Shown one piece after another: positions 14,059 through 27,588 of a stretch of 64,000 nt of DNA. The position numbers and the translations under genes are program-made. The stretch is from Eremophila alpestris peregrina. Lineage: Eukaryota; Chordata; Aves; Passeriformes; Alaudidae. Location of the stretch: positions 6,130,908-6,194,907 of the forward strand of contig WMCF01000034.1 of the NCBI GenBank assembly GCA_009792885.1. The letters run 5' to 3'. The notes below the pieces were generated by a model. It was not told where the DNA came from. It saw nothing but the letters and a program-made list of their open reading frames with translations, and did no database searches. How positions within the stretch are numbered: position 1 is the first letter of the stretch; each line of letters opens with the position of its first letter.

Positions 14059-17000
14059 CATATAGAGAAGAGGCAAAACAGATCCAAAAAAGAATCAATA
14101 AAGTTGTTGTTAATATTTCATTAAGTAATGCATAATTTTTTTTTCAGGTTCCAGTTTTAGGAATTTGTTCATAATGTTACTTAAAAAGAGTAATTAGACA
14201 AAAACTCCTTGATTAGGAAAACTAATAATGGTGCACCCTGCTGAATTTGAGGGAGGAGATATATATATGTATTTGGAATTTTTCTTAATATCTCCAAAGA
14301 AAGCAATAACTTTTGAAAGACGGTATTTGATAAAACAAGAAAGAGGCTTTCCTAGTATTCTAATCTAAATATTGTCTGCTGCTTATATTTTGCTTTGCTG
14401 ATTCAGCAACAATTTTGATAGTAATTTTTTTCTTATTGTGGAACAGAATGTTTTTTACATTTTTAGAATTTTTTACATTTTCTGTAATCCCACTTGATTA
14501 AGTTTAAGGTTAAAAGTTAAGGCTTATCCACTTAGGTTGATCACATTAGAATGACACAGGTCTGATAGATATTAGTAATTTTCTATTGGTGGTAGAAATG
14601 TCTGCCTTAAATTATTTGCCCTATTTGGGTGTTTAATGGAAGCTGAAAGTAGTCAGGTTCCAAAAAGCAATTTGAATGCTGTTAAACTAATTAAGGAGCT
14701 AAATGGCTCCATAATAAACAGAAGATCTTGAAAGATACCTTCATTAGTTACAACAGGAAAATGGTCGTTAATGATGATGAGAAAGTACCTGAAGAAGTGC
14801 CTGCCTGGAGGCAAATCCCATCATCAGGGCAGTCTGCAGACTCAGAGGTATTAGTATGAACTCTCTCAGAGGCTTATGGGTCGCTTCGTTTTATTTTTCA
14901 CTGGAGAGGAGGTTTTGATATTATTTAGATTGTCTAAAAAGTACCGATACTTTATTTTCCTTGTCTCTTGTTAGCCTATAATATTTAATTTGGTATCAAG
15001 GAGGAGAAACAAAAGCATGTCTAAATTTCCTTTATTTCCTCTCTGTTTGGAAGGATTAAGTATATACATGTATCAGTTTATTTCTGTGTACATCACTTCC
15101 CAGTAAAAATAATCTTCATGGGCTGAGCAGAACTGGAGTTCACTTGTAATCTAAGTAATCAGAAAATATCCTGTATTAGAACATATGGCTAAATAAAAGA
15201 ATCAAAGTTCTTTTCCATTTCCATTTTTATTACCTGTCTATAAAAAATGTAATTATTTTATTTACATATTAAATAAAGATATAGATGGATACACTCATCT
15301 GCTTCATTGTGATTGTCAGGCCTTGGGATATGCATTCCAGCACATTGTGAAAATAAATGAATTAATGCCTATAAGAAGCTGCAATACAAAGTTATCAGTC
15401 ACTTCTTAACTGTTAGCAGATTTTGAACATATTTTAAAACCTCTTTATGCCAAAATTCTGCAATAAATTTAGTCATTATCTCAATCTCATAAATTTAGCA
15501 AGATCAGTAGATCTATCAAACATAATTTCTACACCTAGAAATTTTTCTATTAGTAATAAAGCACAGTATCTTCTGTGATAAGTACTTTTTGTAATTTTAA
15601 TTCAGTTGCCAGATGAATTGGGTGGAATATACTGCAAATTGTCCTTTCTTAAGTCATTGACATTTTTGCTTTAGCAGAGCTAGTTTAATCTGATGTGACT
15701 GGGCAGATGTGTCCACCCCTGCAGATTCTGTCGGAGTCAATGGAGCTTCACACAATTTTATAGCCATTATTTGATACAGAACTGGCATTGCTGTATAAAA
15801 ATGCGTACTTCAGAAGCTCCTATTTTTTCTGGAATATAAAGCCAGTGAATACAAAAATGCCGGAATGGGACTGATAAAGAGGTAGAATATCTCACATTCT
15901 TTTCTTTTATCAACAACGATATTGTTGCTAACCTAAAATAACAAACATTTCCTTTATGAAAACAACAGTCATTTTGGGATGGCTTTTTAACTTCTGAGCC
16001 AAAAACAAGCACAGTGAAGATACAAAATAAATGCATATTCCATGTTTTCTGTTAATTTATTTTGTTTTCAAGATTATTGAATGCATTCATCATTAAGGTG
16101 TTAAATCTTTGGAAAATCCAACTGAATAAAGTATAAACATTAAAATCTTCTTCACTTCTTGAGAGGGTGTCAGACGGGCAGGACTGAAAGCCAGGGAAGG
16201 AGAAAGAACCCCAGGCAATTCCGTAATTTGTACATCTAAATATCTGATTTTGAAAAAAAAATGCTGCTACTGATTACAGTTTTTCTTATCCACATTTTCA
16301 AAAAATATGTAATAAAAAAAAGAAAATATTTCATCAATGTTATTGATTAATAAATATATTTTATAAGCCTTTATCTAGATAGTCCACAAATAGTAGAGAT
16401 CTTCTCTTGAATAACAGATACACAAAAATCTTTTGTTGCTAAAAGAAGCTTAGAAAGTTAAAGCATACATTTATATTATTGTAACTAAGGCTTCATGTTA
16501 TTAAAAATTTGGACGCAAATATAAATCTCAGAAGAGTGCAATAGTTTTCTGCAGACCATGGAAGTTAGACTCTATATAGTATGTAAACTATATAAGGCTA
16601 TGCAGAATTTAAAATTATGTTAATCATAGACTTGTAATAAATGCAATAAACTCAATTCAAGACCTTAAAAATCACAGAAATTGTTTTGAAACAATTTTTA
16701 CTGAAGTAATACAATTAGAAACAATATCTTAATGTAGCCTTCCTTTTTCTTTCAAAGATAATGTATTTTACATAAATATATGTCATTTTCTCCAGAATTT
16801 AAACAATGAAAAACCAGGAAAATATACCAAGTTTTACCCCTGTCTTTATTGTCTGAGAAATCCTAAAAAAAAATATATATGGTAGAGACAATAAACTTGT
16901 GTTGGTCAATTCTCTTTACTGGAAATTAAATTTAATCTTCTAATTAATTTCCTTAGTGATACTGATGAGTGTCTCTCACAGCCACAGAGATTTTGTGTTT

Positions 17001-17627
17001 ATTATTATAATTCTTTCAGCATTGTTTTGTATCCATTCAGAGGGACTTCAAAGTCTCAGAAAAATGCAAATATACAAACAGGTAATAACATTATTCTGCC
17101 CTTCAGAAGAAAAATATTACTTGAGTATCTTGTTTGATATGTTATCTTTTTGATCCAAAACAGAGCCTTGAAATGCATTGACCTTTGCTGTTTCAGGATC
17201 CATTGTTTTATAAATTTGCTTTTAAAGGTCTAGAACAACTTTGAGGGATCCATTACAGAATACTTCATTTGTGGCCTGTGGTTAGTCTGCTTTGAGAGTC
17301 CAGTAGAAGCAACATATTCCATTAATGGTAACAGTGGGAAGGCACAAGACAGAAGATCAGTAAAGTCTTGGTATCTCTATACATAACACCACTGCCTCTT
17401 GCTAGTCAGCAACAAACACCATAACAACAAAAACACAGAAATAAATTTTATTTTCTACTTTTGAAGAAACAAAGAAGCCAACCCTGTTAACGCTGAAGTG
17501 GGGGATGAAAGGAATCCAACAGGTCTTCCTTCTTAAATTAAGGAGATTCCTATGCTTACTTTCAATTGTTTTGCTCCCTTAGATGCTACTGCTAGCCTGA
17601 CCAGTCTTTGTCTCCCTACCTACAGCT
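14059..17627. other. AT-rich DNA without recognisable genes
   Basis: No gene is recognised. The sequence is AT-rich with A/T homopolymers near 16,250-16,330. A small palindrome of TATATAGT type lies near 16,573-16,598. The 89-codon minus-strand frame at 15,767-16,036 has no recognisable motif. Confidence 0.5.
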
Positions 17628-17687
17628 GGAAGTAGATGATATTTTAGTTCCCTTGCAAGCCAAATCATTGTATGATTCTATGATTCC
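17628..17687 (+). mobile_element. Short CR1 LINE 3' terminus
   Basis: Only about 60 bp of a CR1 3' end remain: a degenerate 'gatgat...cccttgcaagccaaatcattg' block followed by the terminal TATGATTCTATGATTCC. These octamer-type repeats are characteristic of CR1 ends. Upstream sequence is not recognisably CR1, so the copy is either severely 5'-truncated or decayed. Confidence 0.7.
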
Positions 17688-18036
17688 TGTTCTTAAAGTG
17701 AAGGCCTTAAAAATATTTGGGCTCAGAATCAGACACTCGTGGAATAATTCCATTCATCTAAAATTGTTATTTTCTTAAACACATCCATCTATGGTCCTTC
17801 AGCACACACATATCTTGTTAAAGGTGTGTACAGAGTCCAATTTGTGACGTGTTCTATGCTTATGCTAAAAGTTCTGTGTGGTGAGTCTTCCTCTGTCTAG
17901 AACTTGATAATCCCTTTATCATTCTTTTCCAATGCCATTACCCTTGTTTTCTTCACTTCTTAATGATATGAACCTTAATATGGATGTTGTCTGAATAATT
18001 ATTCACTGGAAATTTACCTTGGAATACTGACATCCT

Positions 18037-18039
<3 letters not shown>
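17688..18039. other. AT-rich spacer without recognisable content
   Basis: I see no gene, named repeat or structured element in this 350-bp stretch between a CR1 terminus and the GT microsatellite. Confidence 0.45.

Positions 18040-18072
<33 letters not shown>
18040..18072 (+). repeat. (GT)16 microsatellite
   Basis: A perfect GT dinucleotide array. It leads into about 170 bp of irregular TA/TG/CA-rich sequence that contains the inverted repeats described separately. Its translation gives the His-Thr repeats of a minus-strand open frame, which is not a gene. Confidence 0.97.
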
Positions 18073-18078
<6 letters not shown>

Positions 18079-18140
18079 CGCATAGCAATTATTTAGTATG
18101 AGTGTATATTCATATATAAATGCACTCACACATGTATTGT

Positions 18141-18181
18141 ACACATACACACTCAAACATATATTTTGAGTGTGTATGTGT
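18141..18181. repeat. Perfect inverted repeat, 17-bp arms, 7-nt loop
   Basis: The arms at 18,141-18,157 and 18,165-18,181 are exact reverse complements. The left arm starts ACACATACACACT and the right arm ends AGTGTGTATGTGT; the loop is CATATAT. Pairing continues imperfectly outward for several more bases (T18140-A18182, then further matches with interruptions). The low-complexity CA/TG composition makes self-complementarity easier to reach by chance than in ordinary sequence. Confidence 0.93.
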
Positions 18182-18239
18182 ATAAGGTATGTATGTGTAA
18201 GTGTGTATATATAAAAATATATATACACATATATATATA

Positions 18240-18311
18240 AATCATACAGAATCATGTATTCTTTTTATGTACCACAGAGGACGTAACAAGAATACATGAT
18301 TCTGTATGATT
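18240..18311. repeat. Perfect inverted repeat, 24-bp arms, 24-nt loop
   Basis: The arms at 18,240-18,263 and 18,288-18,311 are exact reverse complements across 24 bases. The left arm begins AATCATACAGAATC and the right arm ends GATTCTGTATGATT. The 24-nt loop is unrelated sequence. The arms resemble the ATTCTGTATGATT style of a CR1 terminus, so one possibility is two CR1 ends meeting head to head. Template switching during replication is another. The perfect pairing suggests a young event or selection on structure; I cannot tell which. Confidence 0.95.
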
Positions 18312-18389
18312 CAGCCCTTGTGGGAGGGCATCTTAATTGTAGTGTGACTCCCCACTTGAAGTCAGACCTTGACAAACCAAAGCAACTGT

Positions 18390-18800
18390 AATATAGGGCT
18401 GCCACAAGGTTTGAGGGCTGGAGAACATTATATATGAGAGTAAGCTGTGGGTGCTTGGTATGATCCTAGAATGATAGGAGAAGAGAAGTGGGCTGATGGC
18501 AAAATTTGACTTTAGCATTCTAGAAGGTGTTTATGAGCAAGAGTGGCCTGACTCCCCTGGAGGATGCCCTTCATGAGGCTAGAGAGAAGAGGCACAACAT
18601 AGGATACTATGCTTAGGTAAGGATAGGAAATTCCATTGTAAAAGGGCTGTGTTGGATTTCCCTGATAAAGCCTGTAGAGGTTCTCCAAACTTGAGAAAGA
18701 GAAATATTTTCTAAGTTTGAAGGCAGTCCTCTTCTAGTCAGAAGTGTTGGTCAGCATAACCTACAAGACCTCTTCCTAGTCTAAATTATTCTGTGATTCA
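18390..18800 (+). mobile_element. Old, degraded CR1 LINE 3' region
   Basis: The 3' part is clear: 18,740-18,800 has the CR1 pattern 'gaagtgttgg...gacctcttcc...ctaaattattctgtgattc' with the terminal ATTCTGTGATTC. Upstream, 18,390-18,530 is compatible with the CR1 segment that encodes the extreme C-terminus of ORF2 (ctggag...tatgag...gagaagagaag). The centre is only weakly alignable, so the 5' limit is uncertain. No intact coding remains. Confidence 0.6.
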
Positions 18801-21800
18801 GCAATTTGAACTGTTTAACATAATGTTAAAATCCAACACTGAAGAGTAATTATGATGTTAGGTAATTGGAATGGCTTTAAATAAGAGTCTCACAAGGAAA
18901 GAAAATACTTGTTTGAAATAAGATGAAGACAATAATTTAACCAATATGCTTTTGTCCTTTTACCCAGTACAATACATTTTTCTATTCAAGATTCATGAAG
19001 ATGCTTGTAGATAATTCTGGCTCTGATACAATCTTTTTTAGCCTTAGCAGAGGTTTCTCTTATGAACAATGTAATTTGGTATTTTGCTTTTTTGTGAAGA
19101 TAATCATATGTAGTTTGGACTGGTCTCTAGGTATCATAGTCAAACTGACAATGGATCACTTGGAAATTTGCTCATATTTCACACCTGAATTTTTTACTGA
19201 ATTGCTGGACCATAAGCAAGTAATATTATATCTGAATCTTGAAACTTGGAAGATACATTACAGTTGTAAGTATATGTTTTGGGAGGATAGAAACAATGAT
19301 TCTATATCCAAATTTAGAAACCCAGCCTGTAGGTTTGTCTGGAAGAGCGACTTTATTATCTTAGTGCTATATACCTTATCTGATTCATTATACTGATTTA
19401 GACTTATTAAGAAATGCTTCTCCAACAGGTCAATATGAAAGTAACCTAGTCTATTTTGTGAAGTAAAATGTGTAAGTATAGATGTGGCTAAAGCAAATGC
19501 AAACAGCCAAAAAAATTATCTTGGTGCTTGCAAAAAGTTTAATACAGGGTGCAGGAACCAATTAAATCCTTGAGACTCTAAGAAAACTGTATTAGAGAAA
19601 CCATCATGAGATGAGTACTAATAATCATAAATAATTTAACATGAAACCTCTGCAATGTGCTGAATAAGAGAATAGAAAGCTTGATGAAGAATGTGAAGAA
19701 GTTATTCAAAGCTGTGCATATCAGATGCCTGCACTCCACAGTGTTATATATTCAGAGAAGTGGGTACATTAACATGGATCTGGCCTTAGGCAGCTGTGCT
19801 TGACCTGTGGGACCAAGTGTGCTAACTCTACATCCAAATCTTATAATTCTGTCCATATGGCAAATGATAGGCCCTTTTGTCTCACAAAATTTTCTGACAA
19901 GTCTTTCTGATGATCTTTTAAAAGCTGATGTCATTATATATATAAACCAATTTAAATAATAAATATGAACTGGGGGAAAAATTGTCTGCAAATTTGAACT
20001 TGAAAAGGACTTGATTGTTGAGACTGCTGTACTGAGTCTCCTTTTAAGATAGTTTGAAAAGTACATTTCTTGAAATTTGTGAGCACCAAATCAACACTTA
20101 CAGTTCAACACTGCATTTTAAATATTTTAGAACACCTAGAAAAGTATACTTTGTGGCATATGGTAATGATTACATTCTGCCTCCTGGAAAGGCTAGTACC
20201 TGCTTGATGGTCTCAAGTATCCCAGAAGCAGATGTGTGAAGAAGAGAACCGCAGGAATTTAGTTATTTATTCAGAGCCAGACAGCAACATCCTGCATATC
20301 AAAACTGCAGAGTATCAAATTTGTGTTTGCGCCCTTGCATGGTGCTCCTCAGGGATGGTTCACCTCCTTTTATATATTCCCTTCCTGTTCTGGGAGCTGT
20401 GGATGTGTGTCCTTTGCCCATTACGCTGACCATGGCCTCAGTCACTGCTCCAGAGCTATGACAGAATGCAGGGAACCCTTTTGTACTGTTCTAGTCACAT
20501 GGTGTGGTTCCTCCATACAGAGAGGAATTCTCTCCTTGGCATGTCTAATCAGTTTTTAGCAGTTTAAACATCTCTGGTATTTGTAGGGTATTGTTCTAAG
20601 GAAATTTTTTTCTCTTACATTCAGTTTTTGGAGAAAGGCTACATTAACTTTCTCTTGCCACTTGAGTATAAACATTATTTTAAAGAGAGTATATTTTTTC
20701 ATAGAATGTATTTTAAAATGCATTTTATGCTTACAGGACTTACTTTGGAATTTAGAGCATTGCCAAAGTGAATATATTTAATATGTTTTGCATTATGGTT
20801 TCTCCTACCCTCTTTTATATTTTAACTTCTTTGTCCATTTCAGTAAATAATGCTTATTTTTTGAAAGACTTCTAGAAGAGGAGTCCTATTTACACAGATC
20901 TTTTAATCTATTCTGATGAATGTGCCTTGCAAGTTACCCAATTGAAAGTTATATTGCTCAAAGAATTTCAGTAGAACTCCAGGGACTAAAAATATTTTTG
21001 TCTGGCATTGCTCATCTTCTGCTGATAAAAATACTGCCCCTATTTACCATAGAACTTAAAATTGAAGTTAGTTAAAATTAAGTCTTATTTTAAGCACTGT
21101 CAGTTACTGTATTAAAAAGTAAGTAATTATGCCTTAAAGTGAGAAGGAAAAAAAAAAGGCATTCCAATTTTCCTAGTTATTTTAACAAATCTTGAACAGC
21201 CCACCTGATGATGCCCCAAAATGCTTTTCACATTACAAAAGTGTCTCGAAAAGGTATGTTTCAGTTGTTCAAAAGGACCGATGACCTTTTTTTTCTTTGA
21301 AGCATTGTTTACAGAAGTAAGCTAGGAGATCATTTTTCCAGAAAATACTGTTAAATTTGCCTTTCATTAAACATTTCTGCTTGAAAATGATGTTTACTTG
21401 CATCAATTGTTGTGTGCCAGTAAGTCTGGGTGGAATCCAAGTCCATTGCAATCTCTTTCTCTTTTCATTAAGTGTGGCTTAAAAACAGTGATTTTTTTAT
21501 GGTTTCTGCTCAACTCCCTCAAGAATCAAATTCTAAGGGTTTTTTTCAACTCTTTCTCCATTTTCTCTGCAAAGCTATGGATCCTCTTCCATGAAAGAAG
21601 AAATAATCTCTGAGCCTTCTTTAGGTTCTTTGCAGCATAGGTCAGGCATTTCCAACCTAGAGATCCTGCAGGTTTAAAAGCATAACCCACATTTTCTCCT
21701 TGTGGAATTAACAACTTACTAATAACACTGTTCCTGTCAGAATAAAATTAATACAATAGCTTGATGGTAAGAAAACTTAATCCTGTCAAATTTAACTTCA

Positions 21801-24800
21801 TTAATAATTCACAAGGTACAATTTCATGTTTATCCCATTATTAAAGACAGAAAGTGTGCATGCCATCCATGCTTTTTAATGACAATTTTCTAGTACTTGT
21901 AGGAAAAAACCCTATGCTGTTACCTCTGCAATACATTTTTGTTTGTTCTTATTTGAATTTTGATACTGAATCTAAAACTGTTGTAGCCATTCATATTATA
22001 AATTATTTTCATCCGGAATATCTCAGCTGTTTTTATTAAAATGTATGAAAAATGTTACAAACACAAGAGAAATAATATTTCTATAAGTTATTGCCAGTGA
22101 CCCTTTTAGAAGTAGAATAAGAGTTTCAGAATGTTCAAAACTCAGGTTTAAGTCAGTGGAAATTACATTAAAAATGTCAAGGCAAGATGCCCCAGATAAT
22201 AAATAATATTGTGCCTTAAATATACTCAAAAGAGAATGAGAACAACTTAGTCCTGCTGTGTGTTGGTTTTTCCATGCTCAAGGATAAAAATATGCCCTAA
22301 CCATTAAGACCACAATACCTAGAATATTGTCAGGATAATGTCAAAATTCTCTTCACTTAAGCAGTGAAGGACGTTTTTGTCCTATCTCCTTATAAAAGTG
22401 CCTTATGTTAGTAGTTCTAGTGCAATATGAAAAAATGTTGGAAATTATTTCAATTAAAACCAAAAAATGGTAAGAAGCACTGAAAATAAAATGGAGTTAG
22501 CTTATGAATATATGGCAAAATGCAAATTTGAAGGAAACAATGTAATAGCAATATTTAATCCTAAATCAAATTAGTTAATAAGGTAATGGTGGGAAAAATG
22601 AAACCATAACTGTTCATTCTTTTTCTTGTATATTATCAGATGTGTTTATTAATTAGTCTTCCCTCAAGAAATTTTTCTAATATTTTATTTTCTGATATTG
22701 CATCTTTTTTATGCATCCAAATCTCATGTTACTGATTGTCTTCAGATGTGCCCATATTGAACAATACAGAGCTGCTGTGTTGCTATCGTGTTTCTAGGCA
22801 TGTAATTCTAGCACAACTGCAGTGTGGCTAGTTTGCTAAATGAAAAAGTAAAAAGGAGAGTTCTAGTTGTGTAGAGATATTTGCCCTATGGCTTTCTAAT
22901 ATTATGAACTGGTAGAGATCTTTAGTCTTAACAGGTCTCATCTATATTGTTCTTATCACTGAATAACATTTTGCAAACTCTGAATAATAAGTCACAAAAC
23001 TCATGATAAACAAGACTAGAACTTGGATAAAACATAACAATTTGAAAGGCTTCATCCATTGAGTTTGGTTCACAATCTGAGAAAATAAGAGAGATTTCAA
23101 ATAATAACAAATTTAAATTTATCTTTCCATAGTGTTCCAAATCCAAACCTTAAATAAATCTTGACTATTGCCAGCCTTTCAAGAATACCTGTCTGTACAG
23201 AACTTTTGATTTTGGAAATAATATAAAATACAAGAGCTTTCTCTAGCTGTGAGTGTAGCATTGTAATCCAATCTTAGCACTAATTCCACTTTGTTTATGG
23301 TCCCCCATACTGTTCTCTCATTCATTCACCCCTCCTACTACATTACCATAAACACTAATCCTTATATTTTTGTTTTGTCTGTGTCATCCTCCCCCATAGG
23401 ACAGGTTAGAATTCTAATGCCCAAAAAAACTATCACTCCAAAACAATTTGACTTCTTCTGAGTTAAAACTTGTTTATCAATTACTAATGCTCTACATGTA
23501 CTCCCATGCGTATATTCTTCTAGACTGGTTTGCAGCTATGCATAGAAAAACTATGTACTATGTATCAAATCTTAACTCCTTTCTTGCCACAAGGATGTAA
23601 ATGGGTTTATTGCAATAGTTTCTTTTCCTTTTTTTTTTTTAATGACTTCATGTCTTTCATCTTCCACCTGAGTATATTATAGCTCCAAATAGGTTATTTG
23701 CCTATTTCTTAATGGATTCTGGTTTTGGTTGGCCCTAACTATGTTTTAGTCTGGGTATAGCTTGATTCTTGTTTTAGCTTGTACTTTTTATTCCCACTAT
23801 CAAAACCCCCATAACTTTAGAAACTACTTGCAAATGTGCTCTGATCTTGACTATCTGCTGAACCAGTTTCATTTGGCACATCCTCTACTTAGATTCCTTC
23901 ATCTCCTCTTCATGCTTCCACAACCAGGCATTCTCATTCTTTGTTAATACCAATTTAAAATTTTCACTTATTATGGTATTTAAACCAGATTTTAGAAAAT
24001 GAAAAAAATATTTGTAAATAGTACAGCTTGAAGAATGACATGTTTAAAAATTAGGTGGGAAAGGACCTTCAGTGGCTGTCTAGCCTCGTCTTTTCCATGC
24101 CTGCCCACCTTGTCTTTCCTTAAGACTCATTATGTCTTCATAGCAGCACTCCCTCCATAAGGGTTGTCTTCCATGTCTCTGTAATCCCAGTGAGGTTGTA
24201 GACCCCACACCAAGACCCTATGCAGGACACCCCAAAAATCACATCATGTAGGCATGTTGAAGACTATTGCCCTGCCTATTTCTTTAAATCACCTAGTCTG
24301 TTCACCAAGTAGTTGGTGGTTGGTTGTTACTTTGGGGATGGTGATGGTAGAGGGGTTTGGGGGTAGAGGATGAGGAATCTCCTGGGAAAGGTTCTGAATT
24401 GAAAATTAACCAGCTGTGCTGCGTGTATAAGTTAATTTTGCTTAAAATTGGTATCATACTAATAGAAGCCATTTGAGTCAATAGGAAGTTGAATACATGA
24501 TGGAGTAACAGTGATGTGTTGTTACTGAACTCGATGAGTGCTTTTGTTTTCCAATGTAAGCTTGCATGGATGCTGAAGATAATGACTGTATTGTGTATAT
24601 CCTACTCTGGTATCTTTTTGATTAAAAGAGAGATTGCAAAGAGTACTATGCCACCTACTATTGCAGTAGATTCTCTGCTGTCTGGAAAGTAAACTGCTGT
24701 GCTGTGAAAACTGAATGAAAAATTATCAGAATGGTTTTTTGAGCTCAGTAAGCAGTATTATTATTCTGGGTAGTAGCATTAAAGTTGTGGGCATAGTAGA

Positions 24801-25269
24801 GTGGTCCATAGAGTGGTCATAAAATAAAAACCCTAAAACTATTACTTTAAAACAAAAAAAGGAACAAATTTATGTGTTGATCTCCAAAAGTGGAGATTAT
24901 TTTTGTTCTCAGATGTTTGGAAGACACTATTCTAAGTAACAGCAACCAAGACAAGAAGTATTTTTATTGAAATTATTTCTTAAAGATGGTGAAAAATAGC
25001 TTGAAGGAAAATAGTGGTCATCTTTGGTGTTCTATTCGTGTATTGGCCAGCTATCAATCTAAATGTCCTAAGTGAACTAAAATAATAGAGTAAAATATCT
25101 GGTTCAATTGCTTATTAAAACCGTAATTAGAATATTTTTCCATGTCAAAACACAGTGATTTGAAAATATATTTTAAAAACAACCTCCATTTATCTTGTGT
25201 CAATGTACACACATTGAAATAGAGAACCCAATTTAATGTCAATGGTTCAGCAAGGTCAGGGCTCTAGGT
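18801..25269. other. Long AT-rich gene-poor stretch
   Basis: No gene is recognised. The longest open frame is 133 codons (18,995-19,396, plus strand). It is AT-rich and lacks any recognisable motif, and a rough estimate for AT-rich DNA of this length predicts about one such frame by chance. A patch at about 24,050-24,250 may contain a very decayed repeat (an opening 'ggaccttcagtggctgtctag' has a CR1-like feel) but I cannot assign it. A G/T-rich low-complexity patch lies at about 24,305-24,375. Confidence 0.5.
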
Positions 25270-25729
25270 TGTCTTAAATTTTTTAGTAGTTTGGGAATGG
25301 CACTTCTGCTCCCCTCCTCCCACCCACACTGGATAGAGAAACAAAAGGCAGAGATGATGGGCTGAGGTAAGAACAATTTACTGAAAACAGCAATGAGGTA
25401 AGAAAACAAACAGTATTGACAACAACACTGATAACAACAGTGTACAGAAAGAGGGTGTTTTACATGGAAAATGCTCACTCACCTAACCTGACATGGCAGA
25501 ACCCTGAGAAAATGAACAAAACAGTCAGGCAGACCTGCTTCACCCAGGATTTTTTCCCACCCAAAGCCATGCCCCTTCTCCTCAGAAGTGAGGATCCCAT
25601 ACTTCTACCCCCCAGCAGCGATGTGGGGTTGTACAGAGTAACAACCCAGACACAGCCACACAGCACCAGGTTCGAAAACCTCACTGCTACTTTGAAAAAT
25701 TAACCCTGTCCTTTGCTGAAGCCAGGACA
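25270..25729 (-). mobile_element. Solo LTR of avian ERV type (about 460 bp)
   Basis: Read on the minus strand, the element opens TGTCCTGGCTTCAGC and then AGGGTTAATTTTT, the start of a common avian ERV LTR family related to ERVL. Near its 3' part it has the polyadenylation-type segment AGTAAATTGTTCTTACCTCA (complement of about 25,362-25,382). It continues into a pyrimidine/purine-skewed U5-like section. No internal retroviral genes flank it, so it is a solo LTR. The left (3') limit is approximate and I found no convincing target-site duplication. Open frames on either strand are incidental. Confidence 0.75.
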
Positions 25730-27588
25730 GCATAGAAAGAATCAATATCAATCCCAGAAACACAATGTATCCATTTTGATTGAATTCCTAGATCAACTGT
25801 GCTGTCCAGCCATCAAGCTTGGAGCTGCAGCTTGCTAGCATCTTGTACTTGTAATTCAGCACTTTTTGTTGGTGTCTTTAGTGATAAGCTGCATAATAAA
25901 AAAGCTAGTTTACTAACATTTTGAACTATGGAGTAACAAAATCCTTTTATAATTCAGGAAGTGTGTTGTGAAGACACAATTATATATACAAAGGATATTT
26001 TAGAAGGTTTGTATTTTGGGGGTTTTTTTTTGGTTGGCAGGGGTTTTCTGTATGTGGAAGGTTTTGATTATTTGATTTTTTAATTTATTCCCCTCTCTCC
26101 TGACCCCTTCTACCTGATTCTAGTTTTATCTTCTCTATAACAGTATGTGAATGTACAATGCAGTCCAGTCATTACTTATAACTCTCTACAATTACTGCAA
26201 TTCAGTTACTAAATAAAGTAACTTTAAGACTGTGCATGACATAGATAATTTCATTTGATCCAGCATGTTGCTCTTTGTGTTGTTGCACACAAAATTAAAA
26301 TTATTTAAAATATCCATCTTTAAACTAAGTTTTTGGCCACATTATTCCCATTTATTTTCAACTTCAGGAGTTGATAACTGGGTTGAGTACTTCGCTGGTA
26401 GATTGCAAGTTGCTGAATATTGTTGCTTATTCTTGTATGTCTGTTAAAGTCAGAATTTCCAGGATTCTGAGAACTTTTTGTATGGCTCACCTCATGCAGT
26501 ATCCAAAATAGTGCATCGTGTCTTAGATATTATTGTAGCCTATGTCTGTGGAACTGTTCTTTTTCTTTGACACATTTTTGGAGGGGAGGGTGAAAAGGGT
26601 TGGAAATCATACTTCAGAAAAACTAGTTATAAAGACTCAGAAAGTGTTTGAGTAGGAAATTATGCTTTCTTTACATTTTTAACTCCTATCAATTTGGTAC
26701 TGTATAGCAAAATAAAAGAAATTTACTTCCCTTTTTTGCTGATTCAGCATGCAGTCAGGAATGCTGACACAGCTCCAGAATGAGCTCCTAAATGTGCAAT
26801 AACTTCCTCTCTTAATAAAGAGAATTTCAAGTAAAAAGGAGTGTTTTCCCATAATCCTTCTTTCAAAGAAGTATAACTCATGGAATGAGCTCACACGCAA
26901 TACTGTCTGACAAGATTCTCCTTGTGGTTCCAGCTCAGGAAAGGTACAGTGTGTAACACATCAATAATTTGTTCTTTAACTATAGGCCATCACCTCAGAT
27001 AAAAGTCTTGGCATTTGGGAAGGATATATAAGTGGATCAAGATCCTCAGCTGCATTGCCAGTCACAGGAATGTCAATTTGACAGTTATTCATGCGTGGGC
27101 TGCAGTCACTTTCTGAATAAAAGGTTCTTTTATACTTGACCCGCATGTACCTTTCCCCTTAACAATACAAAGACACAATTTCTTTTACACTGCGATTTCT
27201 AATTCCCTATTTGGAAACTTAGATTGTATAGAAAAGACAGTCTATGATAAATTGTTCAGTCCTGTGTTCTTCTCTCAGATGACCTTTAATCAGTTCATGG
27301 CTTTGTTCTGTGAATTAGATTCCCCTTAGAAAGGGTGTTTATTTAAGTCTTTTTGGGGGGTATTTTTATCAGGGGCAGCACCATCATTTTGACACTATAT
27401 TGTTCTGTCTTCTTCAAAGGAAAAAGGTATTAAACCACCTTCAAATTTTTATAGTTTAAATATGTGTTAGAGGGGAAAGTTTATAGAATTAAAAATGACA
27501 ATAAAAATTCATTCAAATTAAATACAGAGTCTAGTGCATGAAACAAAATTTGTCTGAAATAAAACTATAAATATTACCACAAGCATAG
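25730..27588. other. AT-rich DNA without recognisable genes
   Basis: No gene or named repeat is seen. There are short T/G-rich runs at about 26,015-26,045. Small open frames have no recognisable motif. Confidence 0.5.

Noticed and set aside
17953..18255. 100-codon minus-strand frame with His-Thr repeats
   Set aside because: It is a translation of the (GT)n array and the adjacent TA/CA-rich DNA.
18995..19396. 133-codon plus-strand open frame, longest outside repeats
   Set aside because: It is AT-rich with no recognisable domain. A rough stop-codon estimate for AT-rich DNA of this length predicts about one frame of this size by chance.
24050..24320. Possible decayed repeat or CR1 fragment
   Set aside because: Only the opening block has a CR1 feel, and the rest cannot be assigned without a consensus search.
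25270..25703. 95-codon plus-strand and 69-79-codon minus-strand frames
   Set aside because: They lie inside a solo LTR, which is noncoding. They have no motif.
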